Shown: positions 1 to 9,069, numbered from the stretch's first letter. The stretch: DNA of 44,009 bases from Edaphobacter aggregans (GCA_022736715.1 DZDJ01000006.1:62045-106053), one strand, 5' to 3'. The notes: generated from the letters alone by a model not told the origin. Program-made: numbers and translations.

Positions 1-77
1 TCCTTCGATAAAATAAAGGCGGCCGCACAATCAGAAGTGAGTTCGTTTTGCCACGATGCACTCCCTGGGAGGAATCC

Positions 78-653
78 ATGTTGCGCCTGTCTTCGCGCTC
101 TAACCTGTTGAACCTGTTTCTGATTGCGGCTTTCTGCCTGCCGGGCCTGCCCCTGTGCGCCCAACTGGACGGCCAACTGGATCCGCTGAACCAGCCCGCG
201 GAAAATATCCCCAACGTACTCACCGAGCCCACGCTTTCCCCCGGCGTTGCCCTGCTGATGCAGCTGGAGGCTGAGTTCCAGAAGGCCGTGGTTGCTGGCG
301 GCGGCAAGGCCTTTGCCTCCTGGTTTGCGCCCGATGGCATGACCCTGGCCAACGGCAAGACCCCGGTCATCGGTCGCGAAGCCATTGCCACGCAGGCCAC
401 CTGGGACCCCAGGGGTTACCAGCTCACCTGGACACCCGAAGGCGGCCAGATGGGCCCCAGCGGCGACATGGGATTCACCTGGGGGCACTACGAAGGCCGC
501 TCCAGGGACCAGAACGGCAATCCGGTTGTCACCACCGGCCGCTACCTGACCATCTGGAAAAAGCAGTCCGACGGAAGCTGGAAAGTTTCCCTGGATGCCA
601 GCGCCGACCTGCCCCCCTCCGGCAGTGAATGCTGCACTTTGCCCAAGCCATAA
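78..653 (+). CDS. Secreted DUF4440/SnoaL-like (NTF2-fold) protein
   Basis: A 191-residue protein. The ATG at 78 is preferred over an in-frame TTG at 48 because GGGAGGAA lies just upstream of it and translation from there begins directly with a signal peptide (basic MLRLSSRSN, hydrophobic core, cleavage near LPLCAQ). Residues about 60-180 look like the NTF2-like DUF4440 fold: a helix with MQLEAEFQKAV, an ASWFAPDGM segment and a C-terminal GRYLTIWKKQSDGSWKV strand pair. Family members include ketosteroid-isomerase-like enzymes and many proteins of unknown role, so no reaction can be assigned. Export to the periplasm is inferred from the signal peptide. It stands alone, 133 bp before the sensor kinase. 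Confidence 0.75.
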   Translation: MLRLSSRSNLLNLFLIAAFCLPGLPLCAQLDGQLDPLNQPAENIPNVLTEPTLSPGVALLMQLEAEFQKAVVAGGGKAFASWFAPDGMTLANGKTPVIGREAIATQATWDPRGYQLTWTPEGGQMGPSGDMGFTWGHYEGRSRDQNGNPVVTTGRYLTIWKKQSDGSWKVSLDASADLPPSGSECCTLPKP

Positions 654-786
654 AAATCGCCTATCGCCTACAAGAATCAGCGTGATTGATGAAGCGGAGA
701 GGATGGAATTATGTTGGGTTCCGCCTACATTCGTCCCTCTAAAGTGGAATAACTATTTGCCGCCAACACTCCTAGAATGAATTGTT

Positions 787-3162
787 ATGTGTGCTGTCCT
801 CGTAAAAGACGAAGCATTACGTTTGCAGGCATTGCAACAGTACGAGGTTCTGGACACACTTCCTGACCCGGCGCTGGATGACATTACCCGCCTGGTGGCC
901 GATATATGCAACGTGCCCATGGCAGCCATCAGCCTGGTAGACTCCAACCGCGTCTGGTTCAAGTCCCGTGTTGGAATTGATGCCCGCGAGATGCCGCGCG
1001 CGCATACGCCCTGCCAGTACACCATTCTGAGCGATGATGTGCTGGAGATTGAGGACTCCACCTGCGATCCTAACTTTGCCCCGGAAGGCATCCTTGCCGG
1101 ACCGGTTTCCATCCGCTTCTATGCCGGTGCTCCGCTTACCACGCCAGAGGGCGCCACCGTTGGCACGCTCTGCGTGATGGACACCGAGCCACGCAAGCTG
1201 GATGCGGCCCAGCTTTCGACACTGCGTATTCTGGGCCGCCAGGTGATCACGCGCATGGAGCTGTACGCCAAGGTACGCGCCATGGAACGTTCCGCGCGCG
1301 CCCGCCAGCGCATTGAGTCGGCCCTGACGGTGGAGCGAAACTTTGTCAGCGCCGTGCTGGATACGGTCGGCGCTCTGGTGGTGGTGTATGACACCGCCGG
1401 GCGCATCGTCCGCTTCAACCGCACCTGCGAAAGCATCTCCGGCTACAGCTTTACGGAGCTGGTTGGCCGGCCATACTGGGAGAAGCTGATTCCGCCGGAG
1501 TTCCACCCGGATGCGCTGGCCAGCTTTGACAGCATCCGCTCCGGGGCCTTCCCTGTGGCCTATGAAAACTACTGGCTGACGCGCGAAGGCAACCGCCGCC
1601 GCATTGCCTGGTCGGCCACGGCCCTGCTCGATGCGCAGAACGAAGTGGCCTTCATCATCGCCACCGGCATTGACGTGACCGTGCAGAGGCAGGCGGAAGA
1701 GACCCTGCGCGAAAGCGAGGCCCGTTACCGGCAACTGGTGGAGGGTTCACTGGGTATGGTCTGCACGCACGACCTGGAGGGCCAGCTGCTCAGCGTGAAC
1801 ACGCACGGGGCCTCCAGCCTGGGCTATGGCGTAGAAGAGATGCTCGGCCATGTGCTGCAGGAATTCATTTCAGAAAAATTCCGGCCCGGCGTCCCGGTCT
1901 ACCTCGAAAAGCTCCGCCAGCATGGCGAAGACCAGGGCCTGCTGCATCTGCAGCACCGCAATGGAACCGTGCACACCATTGCCTATCGCAACAAGCTGAT
2001 TGAGTTGGAAGGCCGGGACCCTTATGTGCTGGGGCACGGCATCGACATTACCGACAAGGTGCAGGCAGAGGAAAAACTGCGCGCCGTCATCCGGCAAAGC
2101 AACTCCATTCTGGAGTCCGTCGGCGACGGCATCTACGGCATTGACTTGGACGGCAACATCACCTTTGTCAACCCTGCCGCCGCGCAGATGCTGGGCTTCA
2201 AGCCACCGGAAATGCTGGGAAAGAACATGCACCACCTGACGCACCATACCCGTCCCGATGGAAGCCCGTATCCGGAGGAGGAGTGCCCCATCCGCAAAAG
2301 TGTGGAGCGGATGGAGACCGTGCGTGGCGCCGACGAGGCCCTCTTCCGCAAGGACGGCCGCAGCTTTCCGGTGGAGTTTGTTGCCTGCCCGCAGATTGAC
2401 CAGGGAAAAGCTGTGGGTGTGGTGGTGGCCTTTACCGACGTCACCGAACGCCGCGCGCTCGACCGCATGAAGGACGAATTCATCTCCACCGTGAGCCACG
2501 AACTGCGCACTCCGTTGACCTCGCTGCGCGCAGCGCTGGGGCTGATTACCAGTGGTGCGCTGCAGACCCGTCCGGAAAAACAGCAGCAGATGCTGGAGGT
2601 CGCCGTCGGCAACACAGACCGCCTCATCCATCTGGTGAACGACATCCTGGAGCTGGAGCGCATCGGCAGCGGCAAGGTGCAACTGCATTACACCATGTGC
2701 AATGCAGAGAACCTGCTGCGCCACGCGGCGGAGTTGCAGCACACCGCCGCCAATAAAGCGGACATCCAGTTTGTGTATGACATTCAGCCGGTCAACGTCT
2801 GGGCAGACCCGGACCGTATTCTGCAAACGCTGACCAACCTGATCAGCAATGCCATCAAGTTTTCTCCTGCCGGCAGCAAGGTCCTGCTGGCGGCGCATCC
2901 GTTGGGCGAGGAGGAGGCCCGCATTGCAATTCACGATCAGGGCCGCGGCATTCCAGCCGACAAACTGGACCTGATCTTCGAGCGCTTCCAGCAGGTGGAT
3001 GCTTCCGACTCGCGCACCATGGGCGGCACCGGCCTGGGACTGGCCATCTGCCGCAGCATTGTGCAGCAGCACGGCGGGCGCATCTGGGCGGAAAGCGTGC
3101 CCGGCCGCGGCTCCAGCTTCTACTTCACGCTGCCAACACAACCCAGCCACAATCTGCGCTGA
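787..3162 (+). CDS. GAF-PAS-PAS-PAS sensor histidine kinase
   Basis: A 791-residue predicted soluble kinase with no membrane segment or signal peptide. Order of domains: GAF (about 20-160, opening with the LQALQQYEVLDTLPD signature common in such kinases), three PAS domains (about 180-300, 305-430, 435-555, each ending in a DxT PAC-like strand), HisKA with FISTVSHELRTPL (phosphoacceptor His571) and HATPase_c (N box LISNAIKFSP, G1 DQGRGIP, F box FERFQQVD, G2 GGTGLGLA). All kinase boxes are intact. There is no receiver domain and no response-regulator gene beside it, so it is an orphan hybrid-less kinase whose partner is elsewhere. GAF and PAS domains suggest a small-molecule, redox or light input; the ligand cannot be told from sequence. 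The gene is followed by a dispersed repeat and the convergent acs gene. Confidence 0.92.
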   Translation: MCAVLVKDEALRLQALQQYEVLDTLPDPALDDITRLVADICNVPMAAISLVDSNRVWFKSRVGIDAREMPRAHTPCQYTILSDDVLEIEDSTCDPNFAPEGILAGPVSIRFYAGAPLTTPEGATVGTLCVMDTEPRKLDAAQLSTLRILGRQVITRMELYAKVRAMERSARARQRIESALTVERNFVSAVLDTVGALVVVYDTAGRIVRFNRTCESISGYSFTELVGRPYWEKLIPPEFHPDALASFDSIRSGAFPVAYENYWLTREGNRRRIAWSATALLDAQNEVAFIIATGIDVTVQRQAEETLRESEARYRQLVEGSLGMVCTHDLEGQLLSVNTHGASSLGYGVEEMLGHVLQEFISEKFRPGVPVYLEKLRQHGEDQGLLHLQHRNGTVHTIAYRNKLIELEGRDPYVLGHGIDITDKVQAEEKLRAVIRQSNSILESVGDGIYGIDLDGNITFVNPAAAQMLGFKPPEMLGKNMHHLTHHTRPDGSPYPEEECPIRKSVERMETVRGADEALFRKDGRSFPVEFVACPQIDQGKAVGVVVAFTDVTERRALDRMKDEFISTVSHELRTPLTSLRAALGLITSGALQTRPEKQQQMLEVAVGNTDRLIHLVNDILELERIGSGKVQLHYTMCNAENLLRHAAELQHTAANKADIQFVYDIQPVNVWADPDRILQTLTNLISNAIKFSPAGSKVLLAAHPLGEEEARIAIHDQGRGIPADKLDLIFERFQQVDASDSRTMGGTGLGLAICRSIVQQHGGRIWAESVPGRGSSFYFTLPTQPSHNLR

Positions 3163-3218
3163 TTTTCCGGCCGCGGCAAAGGCCTGGGAGCCAGCTTCAC
3201 CCAGACATTTCGGCGAAA

Positions 3219-3334
3219 GCAGAGCTGCTGTGAGGTGTACGCTGCTTGCTGGGAGTGCCGGCCGCCGCTCCCTGTTGGTCGCGCCAGCTCAAGGCCTGCG
3301 GCTTCGTCTTACACTCCCTCTGCTTTTGCTTTAC
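3219..3334 (+). repeat. Dispersed intergenic repeat family 1, copy 1
   Basis: About 116 bp between the convergent kinase and acs genes. It shares 28 identical bases (3287-3314) and 14 identical bases (3228-3241) with copy 3 at 40407-40520, and a looser match with copy 2 at 14752-14850. The outer ends (GAGGTGTACG and CTTACACTCC) are partly complementary, and a central GGGAG...CTCCC forms an inner stem. All three copies have the same orientation and lie just downstream of a minus-strand gene. Confidence 0.85.
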
Positions 3335-3356
3335 GGCCAGCAACAGGACTGGTTTC

Positions 3357-5333
3357 CTACTCGTCCTGCTCGCGCAGTCTGGAGATCACGCTGAAGTCTT
3401 CGAGCGTTGTGGTATCGCCCTTCACTTCGCCGGTGGCCGCCAGTTCGCGCAGCAGACGGCGCATGATCTTGCCGGAGCGCGTCTTGGGCAGTGTTTCCGT
3501 AAAACGCAGATCATCCGGGCGGGCCAGAGCGCCAATCTCCTTGGCCACCCACGCACGCAGCTCCTGCTTCAGCTCTTCGCTGGGCTGGTACTCCGACTCC
3601 AGCGTGACGAAAGCGGAAATCGCCTGCCCCTTCAGGTCGTCCGGACGCCCCACCACGGCAGCCTCCGCCACCTTCGGATGCGCCACCAGCGCCGACTCGA
3701 TCTCCATCGTTCCCAACCGGTGCCCGCTGACGTTGATCACATCGTCCACGCGGCCCATCAGCCAGAAGTAGCCGTCCTTGTCCTTGCGCGCGCCATCGCC
3801 GGTAAAGTAGCTGCCCGGAATGTCTGACCAGTACTGCTTCTCATATCGCTCCGGATCGCCATAAATCGTACGCGCCATGGACGGCCACGGTTTGCGCACC
3901 ACCAGCAGACCGCCCTGGCCATCAGGCACCGGATCGCCTTCCCTGGTCACCACCTCCGGCACAATGCCAAAGAATGGCCGCGTTGCCGAACCCGGCTTGG
4001 TGGGCACAGCGCCGGGCACCGGAGCAATCAGCACCGCGCCCGTCTCCGTCTGCCACCAGGTGTCCACAATCGGGCAGCGCGCCTTGCCGATGAGCGTGTG
4101 ATACCACATCCACGCCTCCGGATTGATCGGCTCGCCCACCGTTCCCAGCAGACGCAGACTGTCCAGCTTGTGCCGCAACGGAAACTCATCGCCCCACTTG
4201 ATGAAGGCCCGGATCGCCGTCGGCGCCGTATAGAAGACCGTCACCTTGTGGTCCTCCACAATCTTCCAGAAGCGGTCGTTCGCCGGCCAGTTGGGCGCCC
4301 CCTCGTACATCACCACAGTCGTACCATTCTGCAACGGCCCATACACCACGTAGGAATGCCCGGTGACCCAGCCAATGTCTGCCGTGCACCAGTACACATC
4401 GTCTTCCTTCAGATCAAAGATGTACTTCGACGTGAGGTACGTCTGCACCGCATAGCCACCCGTCGTGTGCACCAGCCCCTTGGGCTTGCCAGTGGTGCCG
4501 GAGGTGTACAGGATGTACAGCGGATCTTCTGAATCCATCGCCTCCGCCGGGCACTCCGCGCTCACTTTCTTCAGTTCCTCATGAAGCCAGCGGTCCCGAC
4601 CCTCCACCATGTTCACCGCAGTGCCGGTGCGCTGATACACCAGCACCTGCTGCACTGTTGGGCACTTGGCGAGCGCTTCGTCCACAATCGACTTCAGCTT
4701 CACCTCGCCGCCACGGCGATACGAACCATCCTGCGTAATCACGGCCACGCACTGCGCATCGTTGATGCGGTCCACCAGCGCCTGCGACGCGAAGCCGCCA
4801 AAGATCACCGAGTGCACCGCGCCAATGCGCGCGCAGGCCAGCAGCGCAATCGCCAGCTCCGGAGCCATGCCCATATACACGGCCACACGATCGCCCTTTT
4901 TGATGCCCAGCCCCTTCAGCACGTTGGCAAACTTCTGCACTTCCACGTGCAGCTCGCCAAAGGTCAGTTTGCGGACCTCGCCCGGCTCACCCTCCCACAG
5001 CAGCGCTACCTTGTCCTTACGCGCGCCCATGGCATGACGGTCCACACAGTTGTGGCTCAGGTTCAGCTTGCCGCCCACAAACCATCTGGCTTCCGGCACC
5101 TTCCAGTCCAGCACCTTCGTCCACGGCGTAAACCAGTCCAGCTCTTTGGCAGCTTCGGCCCAGAATCCTTCCGGGTCTTCCACAGATTTTTTGTATAACG
5201 CCTCGTACTCTTCCAGGTTCTTAACGTGGGCCCTGGAGGCAAATTCCGCCGGCGGCGGAAAAACGCGGTTCTCGCGCAGCAGTGAATCCATGTTGGTGCC
5301 AACACTTGCGCCGGATGCCGTAGTTGAAGACAT
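3357..5333 (-). CDS. acs: Acetyl-CoA synthetase (AMP-forming)
   Basis: A 658-residue protein, the usual length for Acs. It makes acetyl-CoA from acetate, ATP and CoA through an acetyl-adenylate in the cytoplasm. Visible motifs: an N-terminal Acs-specific segment (about 25-90), the P-loop-like adenylation signature [11 protein letters not shown] (276-286), the acetate-pocket motif WWQTETG (426-432), a hinge/[17 protein letters not shown] segment and the C-terminal SGKIMRR with the catalytic lysine at about 622, the residue that is acetylated by Pat in other bacteria. Start chosen at the ATG at 5333; an in-frame ATG 14 codons later has no better ribosome site. It is transcribed alone, divergently from the PilZ gene. 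An acetyltransferase or deacetylase partner is not in the window. Confidence 0.97.
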   Translation of the reverse strand: MSSTTASGASVGTNMDSLLRENRVFPPPAEFASRAHVKNLEEYEALYKKSVEDPEGFWAEAAKELDWFTPWTKVLDWKVPEARWFVGGKLNLSHNCVDRHAMGARKDKVALLWEGEPGEVRKLTFGELHVEVQKFANVLKGLGIKKGDRVAVYMGMAPELAIALLACARIGAVHSVIFGGFASQALVDRINDAQCVAVITQDGSYRRGGEVKLKSIVDEALAKCPTVQQVLVYQRTGTAVNMVEGRDRWLHEELKKVSAECPAEAMDSEDPLYILYTSGTTGKPKGLVHTTGGYAVQTYLTSKYIFDLKEDDVYWCTADIGWVTGHSYVVYGPLQNGTTVVMYEGAPNWPANDRFWKIVEDHKVTVFYTAPTAIRAFIKWGDEFPLRHKLDSLRLLGTVGEPINPEAWMWYHTLIGKARCPIVDTWWQTETGAVLIAPVPGAVPTKPGSATRPFFGIVPEVVTREGDPVPDGQGGLLVVRKPWPSMARTIYGDPERYEKQYWSDIPGSYFTGDGARKDKDGYFWLMGRVDDVINVSGHRLGTMEIESALVAHPKVAEAAVVGRPDDLKGQAISAFVTLESEYQPSEELKQELRAWVAKEIGALARPDDLRFTETLPKTRSGKIMRRLLRELAATGEVKGDTTTLEDFSVISRLREQDE

Positions 5334-5904
5334 GTAGTCCCAGTCCTTTTCTCAAATCAAATATCTGCACGCAGCCAGGCTGCCAAATCAGGAGAGGCGC
5401 CGTTCGTGACGGAAATTGTGTGGAATTTTCTGCCTCCAGCAACTTCGCAGCGCCCCACCAGCCGCTTTTTTCTTTGCAAAAACACTACCCTAACCAACAC
5501 ATGTGCAGCAAGCGGAGCCACAAAACCCGCATGTTTGCTGTATTAAAAACGACCGCTTTTTGAATGCGCGCAGTCTGGCGTCTCACGAAAAGCAGGCCCA
5601 TCCAACTTGGGATGTGTCCTGGGAGGTTCGCACATGCCGTAACCTCTTTTCCCCTCCGCGAGGTATTGCATGGCCACGCTGCACACTGCCGGTCACCGCT
5701 CCTGCCGTCTTTGCCGCCACGCCCGTCTCCAAATCCGGTCGTCACCTTTCCGCCGGAGACGCAGGATGGCATCGTGGAAACCGAAGGCGTCATGGTGGCA
5801 GCAAGCACATAAGACCCGCTGATGGTTCCCTCTTTTCTGCCGATACAGCATGCAGCGGCGCGCTGCGTTGCTGTGCCTGCAACAATTCGCCAGGAGTCAC
5901 CTGC
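5334..5904. other. Intergenic region between divergent acs and PilZ genes
   Basis: 571 bp that must hold the promoters of both flanking genes. The only open frames are short and have no recognisable composition or ribosome sites. I see no convincing RNA fold, repeat or consensus promoter here. Confidence 0.5.
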
Positions 5905-6264
5905 ATGGAGAATGCTCCGTCATCGGAAATGCCCACCGCTGCGGAATTTGTCGAACGCCGCAAGCACCGCCGTTATCGCTGCGAAGGGCTGGCCAACGTG
6001 CTGGTCGCCAACGGCACCGTGCTGGTGAAGGGAGATCTGGTCGACCTCAGCCTCTGCGGATGCCTTGTCCGCACGGCGGCCCCGGTCGTGCTGGAGCGCG
6101 GCACCTATGTGGAGATCGTACTGTCGGTCAACAACGTCAGCTTCCGCATTGCCGCTACCGTGATGGGAGCACGCGCCCACTCCGGCACCGGCATCGGCTT
6201 TCTGCGGCTCAATCCACGAATTCAGAATCAAATGGAACTGCTGCTGCAGGAGCTGGAGGAGTAG
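5905..6264 (+). CDS. Single-domain PilZ protein (candidate c-di-GMP receptor)
   Basis: A 119-residue protein made up almost wholly of one PilZ domain. The open frame extends upstream, but the ATG at 5905 is chosen because CAGGAG sits 8 bases before it and the protein homology begins there. The PilZ c-di-GMP signature is present in canonical order: an arginine cluster ERRKHRRYR (RxxxR type, about residues 15-24) and, after a short strand, DLSLCG (D/NxSxxG type, about 50-55). Family members bind cyclic di-GMP and alter motility, polysaccharide synthesis or transcription. Nothing in the gene itself shows the output; no cyclase or phosphodiesterase is nearby. The next gene, a small membrane protein, begins 43 bp downstream and may be co-transcribed. 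Confidence 0.9.
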   Translation: MENAPSSEMPTAAEFVERRKHRRYRCEGLANVLVANGTVLVKGDLVDLSLCGCLVRTAAPVVLERGTYVEIVLSVNNVSFRIAATVMGARAHSGTGIGFLRLNPRIQNQMELLLQELEE

Positions 6265-6307
6265 GGCAGGCGGAAATGTTACACTCCGGTGCAGGCAGGC
6301 CATCTCC

Positions 6308-6508
6308 GTGAACTTTTACTGGGGCGCTATTCTCGGCTATTTTCTCGGCTTCGCCTTCGGCGTGGGCTGCGCGCTGGCCGTCATGTACAGCATTTATCGC
6401 GGCGGCTACCGCAAAGCGCTGCAGGACCTGCTGAGCGAGGAAAAGCCGGAACGCTTCCACCGCGAACTGGCCCGCGCGGAAGAAAAGCTCTCCCGGCCCA
6501 AAAGCTGA
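6308..6508 (+). CDS. Small single-pass membrane protein, unknown function
   Basis: A 66-residue protein starting at GTG 6308. One membrane helix (about 4-28, YWGAILGYFLGFAFGVGC) is rich in small residues and followed by a charged cytoplasmic-like tail ending in EEKLSRPKS. I do not recognise a family. It lies 43 bp downstream of the PilZ gene on the same strand and converges, 14 bp away, on the DUF421 gene. The clear hydrophobic/charged segmentation supports it being a real gene, but the ribosome binding site is weak. Confidence 0.6.
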   Translation: MNFYWGAILGYFLGFAFGVGCALAVMYSIYRGGYRKALQDLLSEEKPERFHRELARAEEKLSRPKS

Positions 6509-6522
6509 TTGCAGCTACCCAG

Positions 6523-7095
6523 TTACCGACTGCCCAGTTGCGCGCGAATTGCCTGCATTTCAGTCGTCAGCACGTCCAGCCGCGCCAGCAGTTCGCTGTG
6601 CTGCTCTACGCTCAGCCCCGGCTTGCGGCCTTCCATGTAGAAACCGCCGCCCGGTTCCAGCACGCACTTCTCAATTTCATGAAAGCCGCCAAAGCCCTGC
6701 CTGTGTACGGCTGCCAGCAGGTCCCGCTCATTGAGCAGTTCCTTTCCCAGCGCCTTGTGGTCCACGTGCCCATGCCGAATCAGCACCCGCGCCGTTCCCT
6801 CCAGCACGCGGTCCATCTGTGGCGAGCGGAACATCAGGCGCACCACCAGCCAGTTGATGGCCAGCAGAGAAAAGGCCCCGATCAGCCCGCCGCTGACCGA
6901 GTTATCGTCACCAATGATGGCATTCTGCACCGTGTTGGACAGCGACAGCAGCACCACCAGGTCGAATGGGTTCAACTGTGCCAGTTCGCGCTTCCCAAAA
7001 ATGCGCAGAAAGATGACCAGGCACAGGTAAACGATGATGGGGCGAAGAATCTTCTCCAGAATCGGCAGCGGCAAAGAAAACATGTCGTGGAACAT
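6523..7095 (-). CDS. DUF421 (YetF-like) membrane protein
   Basis: A 190-residue protein with three hydrophobic segments in the first ~85 residues, then a soluble domain. The block FLRIFGKRELAQLNPFDLVVLLSLSN continuing to NAIIGDD is diagnostic of the DUF421/YetF family, and the soluble part begins RVLIRHGHVD. Such proteins sit in the inner membrane with the C-terminal domain in the cytoplasm; YetF and YrbG-type relatives have no firmly known biochemical role. The C-terminal ~20 residues are likely a short coiled coil. It lies downstream of the DUF4382 lipoprotein gene on the same strand, separated by two perfect inverted repeats that probably end the upstream transcript. Confidence 0.88.
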   Translation of the reverse strand: MFHDMFSLPLPILEKILRPIIVYLCLVIFLRIFGKRELAQLNPFDLVVLLSLSNTVQNAIIGDDNSVSGGLIGAFSLLAINWLVVRLMFRSPQMDRVLEGTARVLIRHGHVDHKALGKELLNERDLLAAVHRQGFGGFHEIEKCVLEPGGGFYMEGRKPGLSVEQHSELLARLDVLTTEMQAIRAQLGSR

Positions 7096-7142
7096 GATGC
7101 TGTCAGTTATACGGCATTTGCAGTATGGGCGGAAGACAGCTA

Positions 7143-7182
7143 CGACGCCAGCATCCCAAAGAAACTTGTTCTGCTGGCGTCG
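7143..7182. terminator. Perfect 11-bp inverted repeat (second of a tandem pair)
   Basis: CGACGCCAGCA (7143-7153) pairs exactly with TGCTGGCGTCG (7172-7182) across an 18-base loop. It lies between the DUF4382 and DUF421 genes, just beyond the stronger hairpin at 7201-7242. There is no T-tract, so it is a candidate terminator or transcript stabiliser rather than a textbook terminator. Confidence 0.5.
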
Positions 7183-7200
7183 CGCCTTCTGGCTGCATGT

Positions 7201-7242
7201 TCGGCCTGTTCCTGCCTGGAGTGCACGGCAGGAACAGGCCGA
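7201..7242 (-). terminator. Strong hairpin after the DUF4382 gene
   Basis: Perfect 16-bp stem (7201-7216 with 7227-7242) and a 10-base loop, only 4 bases past the stop codon of the DUF4382 gene. No T-run follows on the minus strand, so termination may be Rho-independent only in part, or the hairpin may protect the mRNA 3' end. Confidence 0.65.
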
Positions 7243-7246
7243 GATA

Positions 7247-8704
7247 CTACTGGCATCCGGTAAAGGCCAGCGTCGGGACAGGCACCGTCGTCCCCGCCAC
7301 CGGCGTCACCGGAGTGGACTGCAGCTCGCTGGGCGAGCAATCCAGCACACCACCGGAGGAAGGCACAAATGCAATGCCGTCCACCGTATAGACCGCCGCC
7401 AGCGTGCTTTGCGTCAGCGTAGTGCCACCCGCGGAATACGCACCCAGATACGGCGCGCTGGCTGGAAGCATCATGCTGTAGCTGGCGCAATACGTACCGG
7501 AAGCGCAGGTAGTGCTGCTGGCAGTTGAGAGGGCCAGTGTTGCGCTTGACTGGCTGGCGTTCGGAATCAACGGCACAGTTACCGTCAGACCGGTGCTCAC
7601 AGGCTGAAGCGCGCTGAGCTGCGCATCAATGCTGGTTCCTGCCGCCGGGCTCGCCCCATTCTGTGACGTTACCTGCCCCTGCAAGGTCACTGGCCCTGTG
7701 GCAACGGCTGGTTGCGCATGCAGTTGGATGATTCCTGCTGCGGAACCTGTTGACACACCAGTAATCACCGTCGGCGCATAAATCACCCCGGACGAACTTT
7801 CGCCGACAATCACCATGTCATAGGTTCCCGAAGGAAGCGGACAGAAAACAAAGGCTCCGCCGGCATCGGTAAGCGTGTTCATGAAAATACGGTCCACTCC
7901 GCTGGCGTCCTTCTGCTCCAGCGCAACCAGAATCTGCCCGTTGATGGCATTTCCTGTAGCGCTGTCCACCACCGTTCCGTTGATGGAAGAAGATGTAGTG
8001 GTGACTTCGCCCGCATGTAATACCGGCTTCAGGCGATATTGCCCGTTGCCCTCCTGCACAATCGAAATACAAGTATTGAAGTCGATATCCAGGTCCTTCG
8101 TCTGCCCCGCTGCAACGTTAAAACCACCATTGGCAATCTGACCTGATGGAATTTTGATGCCCGTATTGGCCTCACTGGAAAGCTGTAGTGTATGCACACT
8201 GCCATCACTCAGCACAACACAATTAGCTGCGCCATTGCTGCAGGCATTGTTGGCGACGGAAGTATTATTATTCGCCAGCAATACGCGGACCTGCTGATAA
8301 TTTCCCGGCTGCAGTTCTTGTGATGCTCCCAGCGTGGCCAAAAAGCATTGGTTGTTCGCCTGGCCCAAAAGATCAATCTGTTTCGGCTGTGAGGAGAGTC
8401 CTGGAGTCAGATCGACAAAACTCGGATCATTGTCCCCAGCGCTGGCATTCACACTTGCCTTCACATCAGTCACAGTTACGTAGACATGCTCATACGGACC
8501 ATTCGGCGCCATGCAGGTGGAAGGATCACTCAGCATGACAGAAACCTGCGCCATGGAAGAACTGGGAGGTGGAGTACCACTATTGCCACTGCATCCTGCA
8601 ATAACCGCAGCAGCGATCAAAACAGAAAAACCAACAATGATGAGGGAGAGGAAATACCGGGAAGGAGTGTGGGAGTGTTGACTACTACAGTTTGGTGTGT
8701 TCAT
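7247..8704 (-). CDS. DUF4382 lipoprotein with carboxypeptidase-regulatory-like domain
   Basis: A 485-residue lipoprotein. The ATG at 8704 is preferred over a GTG four codons upstream because GAGAGG overlaps that GTG but is spaced 11 bases from the ATG. A signal helix ends in the lipobox VIAGC (Cys38). Residues about 50-215 match DUF4382 (MLSDPSTC, YVTVTDVKASV, a QIDLL segment, the NYQQVRVLL strand and a LDIDFNTC strand). Residues about 225-310 form a beta-sandwich like the carboxypeptidase regulatory domain (INGTVVDSATGNAINGQILV ... PSGTYDMVIVG). The rest is Ser/Thr/Ala-rich. It is likely anchored in the outer membrane or faces the periplasm; binding carbohydrate or protein is only a guess. 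The upstream region is unusually structured. Confidence 0.88.
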   Translation of the reverse strand: MNTPNCSSQHSHTPSRYFLSLIIVGFSVLIAAAVIAGCSGNSGTPPPSSSMAQVSVMLSDPSTCMAPNGPYEHVYVTVTDVKASVNASAGDNDPSFVDLTPGLSSQPKQIDLLGQANNQCFLATLGASQELQPGNYQQVRVLLANNNTSVANNACSNGAANCVVLSDGSVHTLQLSSEANTGIKIPSGQIANGGFNVAAGQTKDLDIDFNTCISIVQEGNGQYRLKPVLHAGEVTTTSSSINGTVVDSATGNAINGQILVALEQKDASGVDRIFMNTLTDAGGAFVFCPLPSGTYDMVIVGESSSGVIYAPTVITGVSTGSAAGIIQLHAQPAVATGPVTLQGQVTSQNGASPAAGTSIDAQLSALQPVSTGLTVTVPLIPNASQSSATLALSTASSTTCASGTYCASYSMMLPASAPYLGAYSAGGTTLTQSTLAAVYTVDGIAFVPSSGGVLDCSPSELQSTPVTPVAGTTVPVPTLAFTGCQ

Positions 8705-8940
8705 AACAATATGCACCTCTCAAAAGGGGTTTCGTTGCAAATCCAGCAACCTCCTGCGGAGTTTCAAGCGGCGCACTGTCGCAGGAAACCAGCAGACGGT
8801 CAGAAACTTGTGTCCGGCCTTTTGCCGGACTCAAGTTTCATCAATCCCTGCACTATTCGCCTTTAACTCGGATGCGCCAACCAAGAGGATGGTTTCCTCG
8901 AAACCTCATCCCATATGACTCATCCAACACAAAACCCGCA
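8705..8940 (-). ncRNA. Structured leader candidate upstream of the DUF4382 gene
   Basis: Directly before the lipoprotein gene the sequence can fold into a near-gapless three-way junction: P1 8728-8733 with 8785-8790 (GGTTTC/GAAACC), P2 8754-8758 with 8780-8784, P3 8734-8738 with 8746-8750, with 0, 3 and 0 unpaired junction bases. Further upstream lie a 37-base hairpin (8803-8839: 8-bp and 7-bp perfect stems split by one mismatch) and a small hairpin (8891-8905). The spacing to the start codon (P1 ends about 23 bases before it) fits a cis-acting leader. It matches no riboswitch consensus I know. The strand is inferred from the downstream gene. Confidence 0.5.
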
Positions 8941-8951
8941 AATCTCCCGTC

Positions 8952-9069
8952 TTATAGCGGTTTTCCAGTTGGCGTAGAGGGAACGTGATGCCCGGAAATG
9001 GCTTTTTCTCAAGAAAAAGCCGTCCTGCATGTCCCTGGAAACTCCACGAAAACTGGGGAACCGCTATAA
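8952..9069 (+). repeat. Hairpin repeat family 2, copy 1
   Basis: 118 bp bounded by 19-base inverted arms (8952-8970 and 9051-9069) that differ only at two positions where G could pair with U. An inner hairpin GGCTTTTTCT..AGAAAAAGCC lies near the centre (9000-9021). The same core occurs in opposite orientation at 27510-27612, with about 8 differences over 86 bases. It lies between the DUF4382 gene and galE. No transposase is nearby. Confidence 0.85.

Noticed and set aside
1870..3150. A 426-codon minus-strand open frame opposite the sensor kinase
   Set aside because: It lies wholly antisense to a kinase with intact motifs; its Gln/His/Ala/Val-rich composition is the usual shadow of a high-GC coding strand and it has no ribosome site.
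5503..5904. A longer N-terminus for the PilZ protein from 5503
   Set aside because: The upstream part has Ser/Pro/Thr-rich shadow composition and lacks a ribosome site, whereas CAGGAG before ATG 5905 and the domain start agree.
8705..8940. A known riboswitch (c-di-GMP, cobalamin, purine, TPP) before the DUF4382 gene
   Set aside because: The three-way junction is real by pairing, but the conserved core sequences of these classes are absent.
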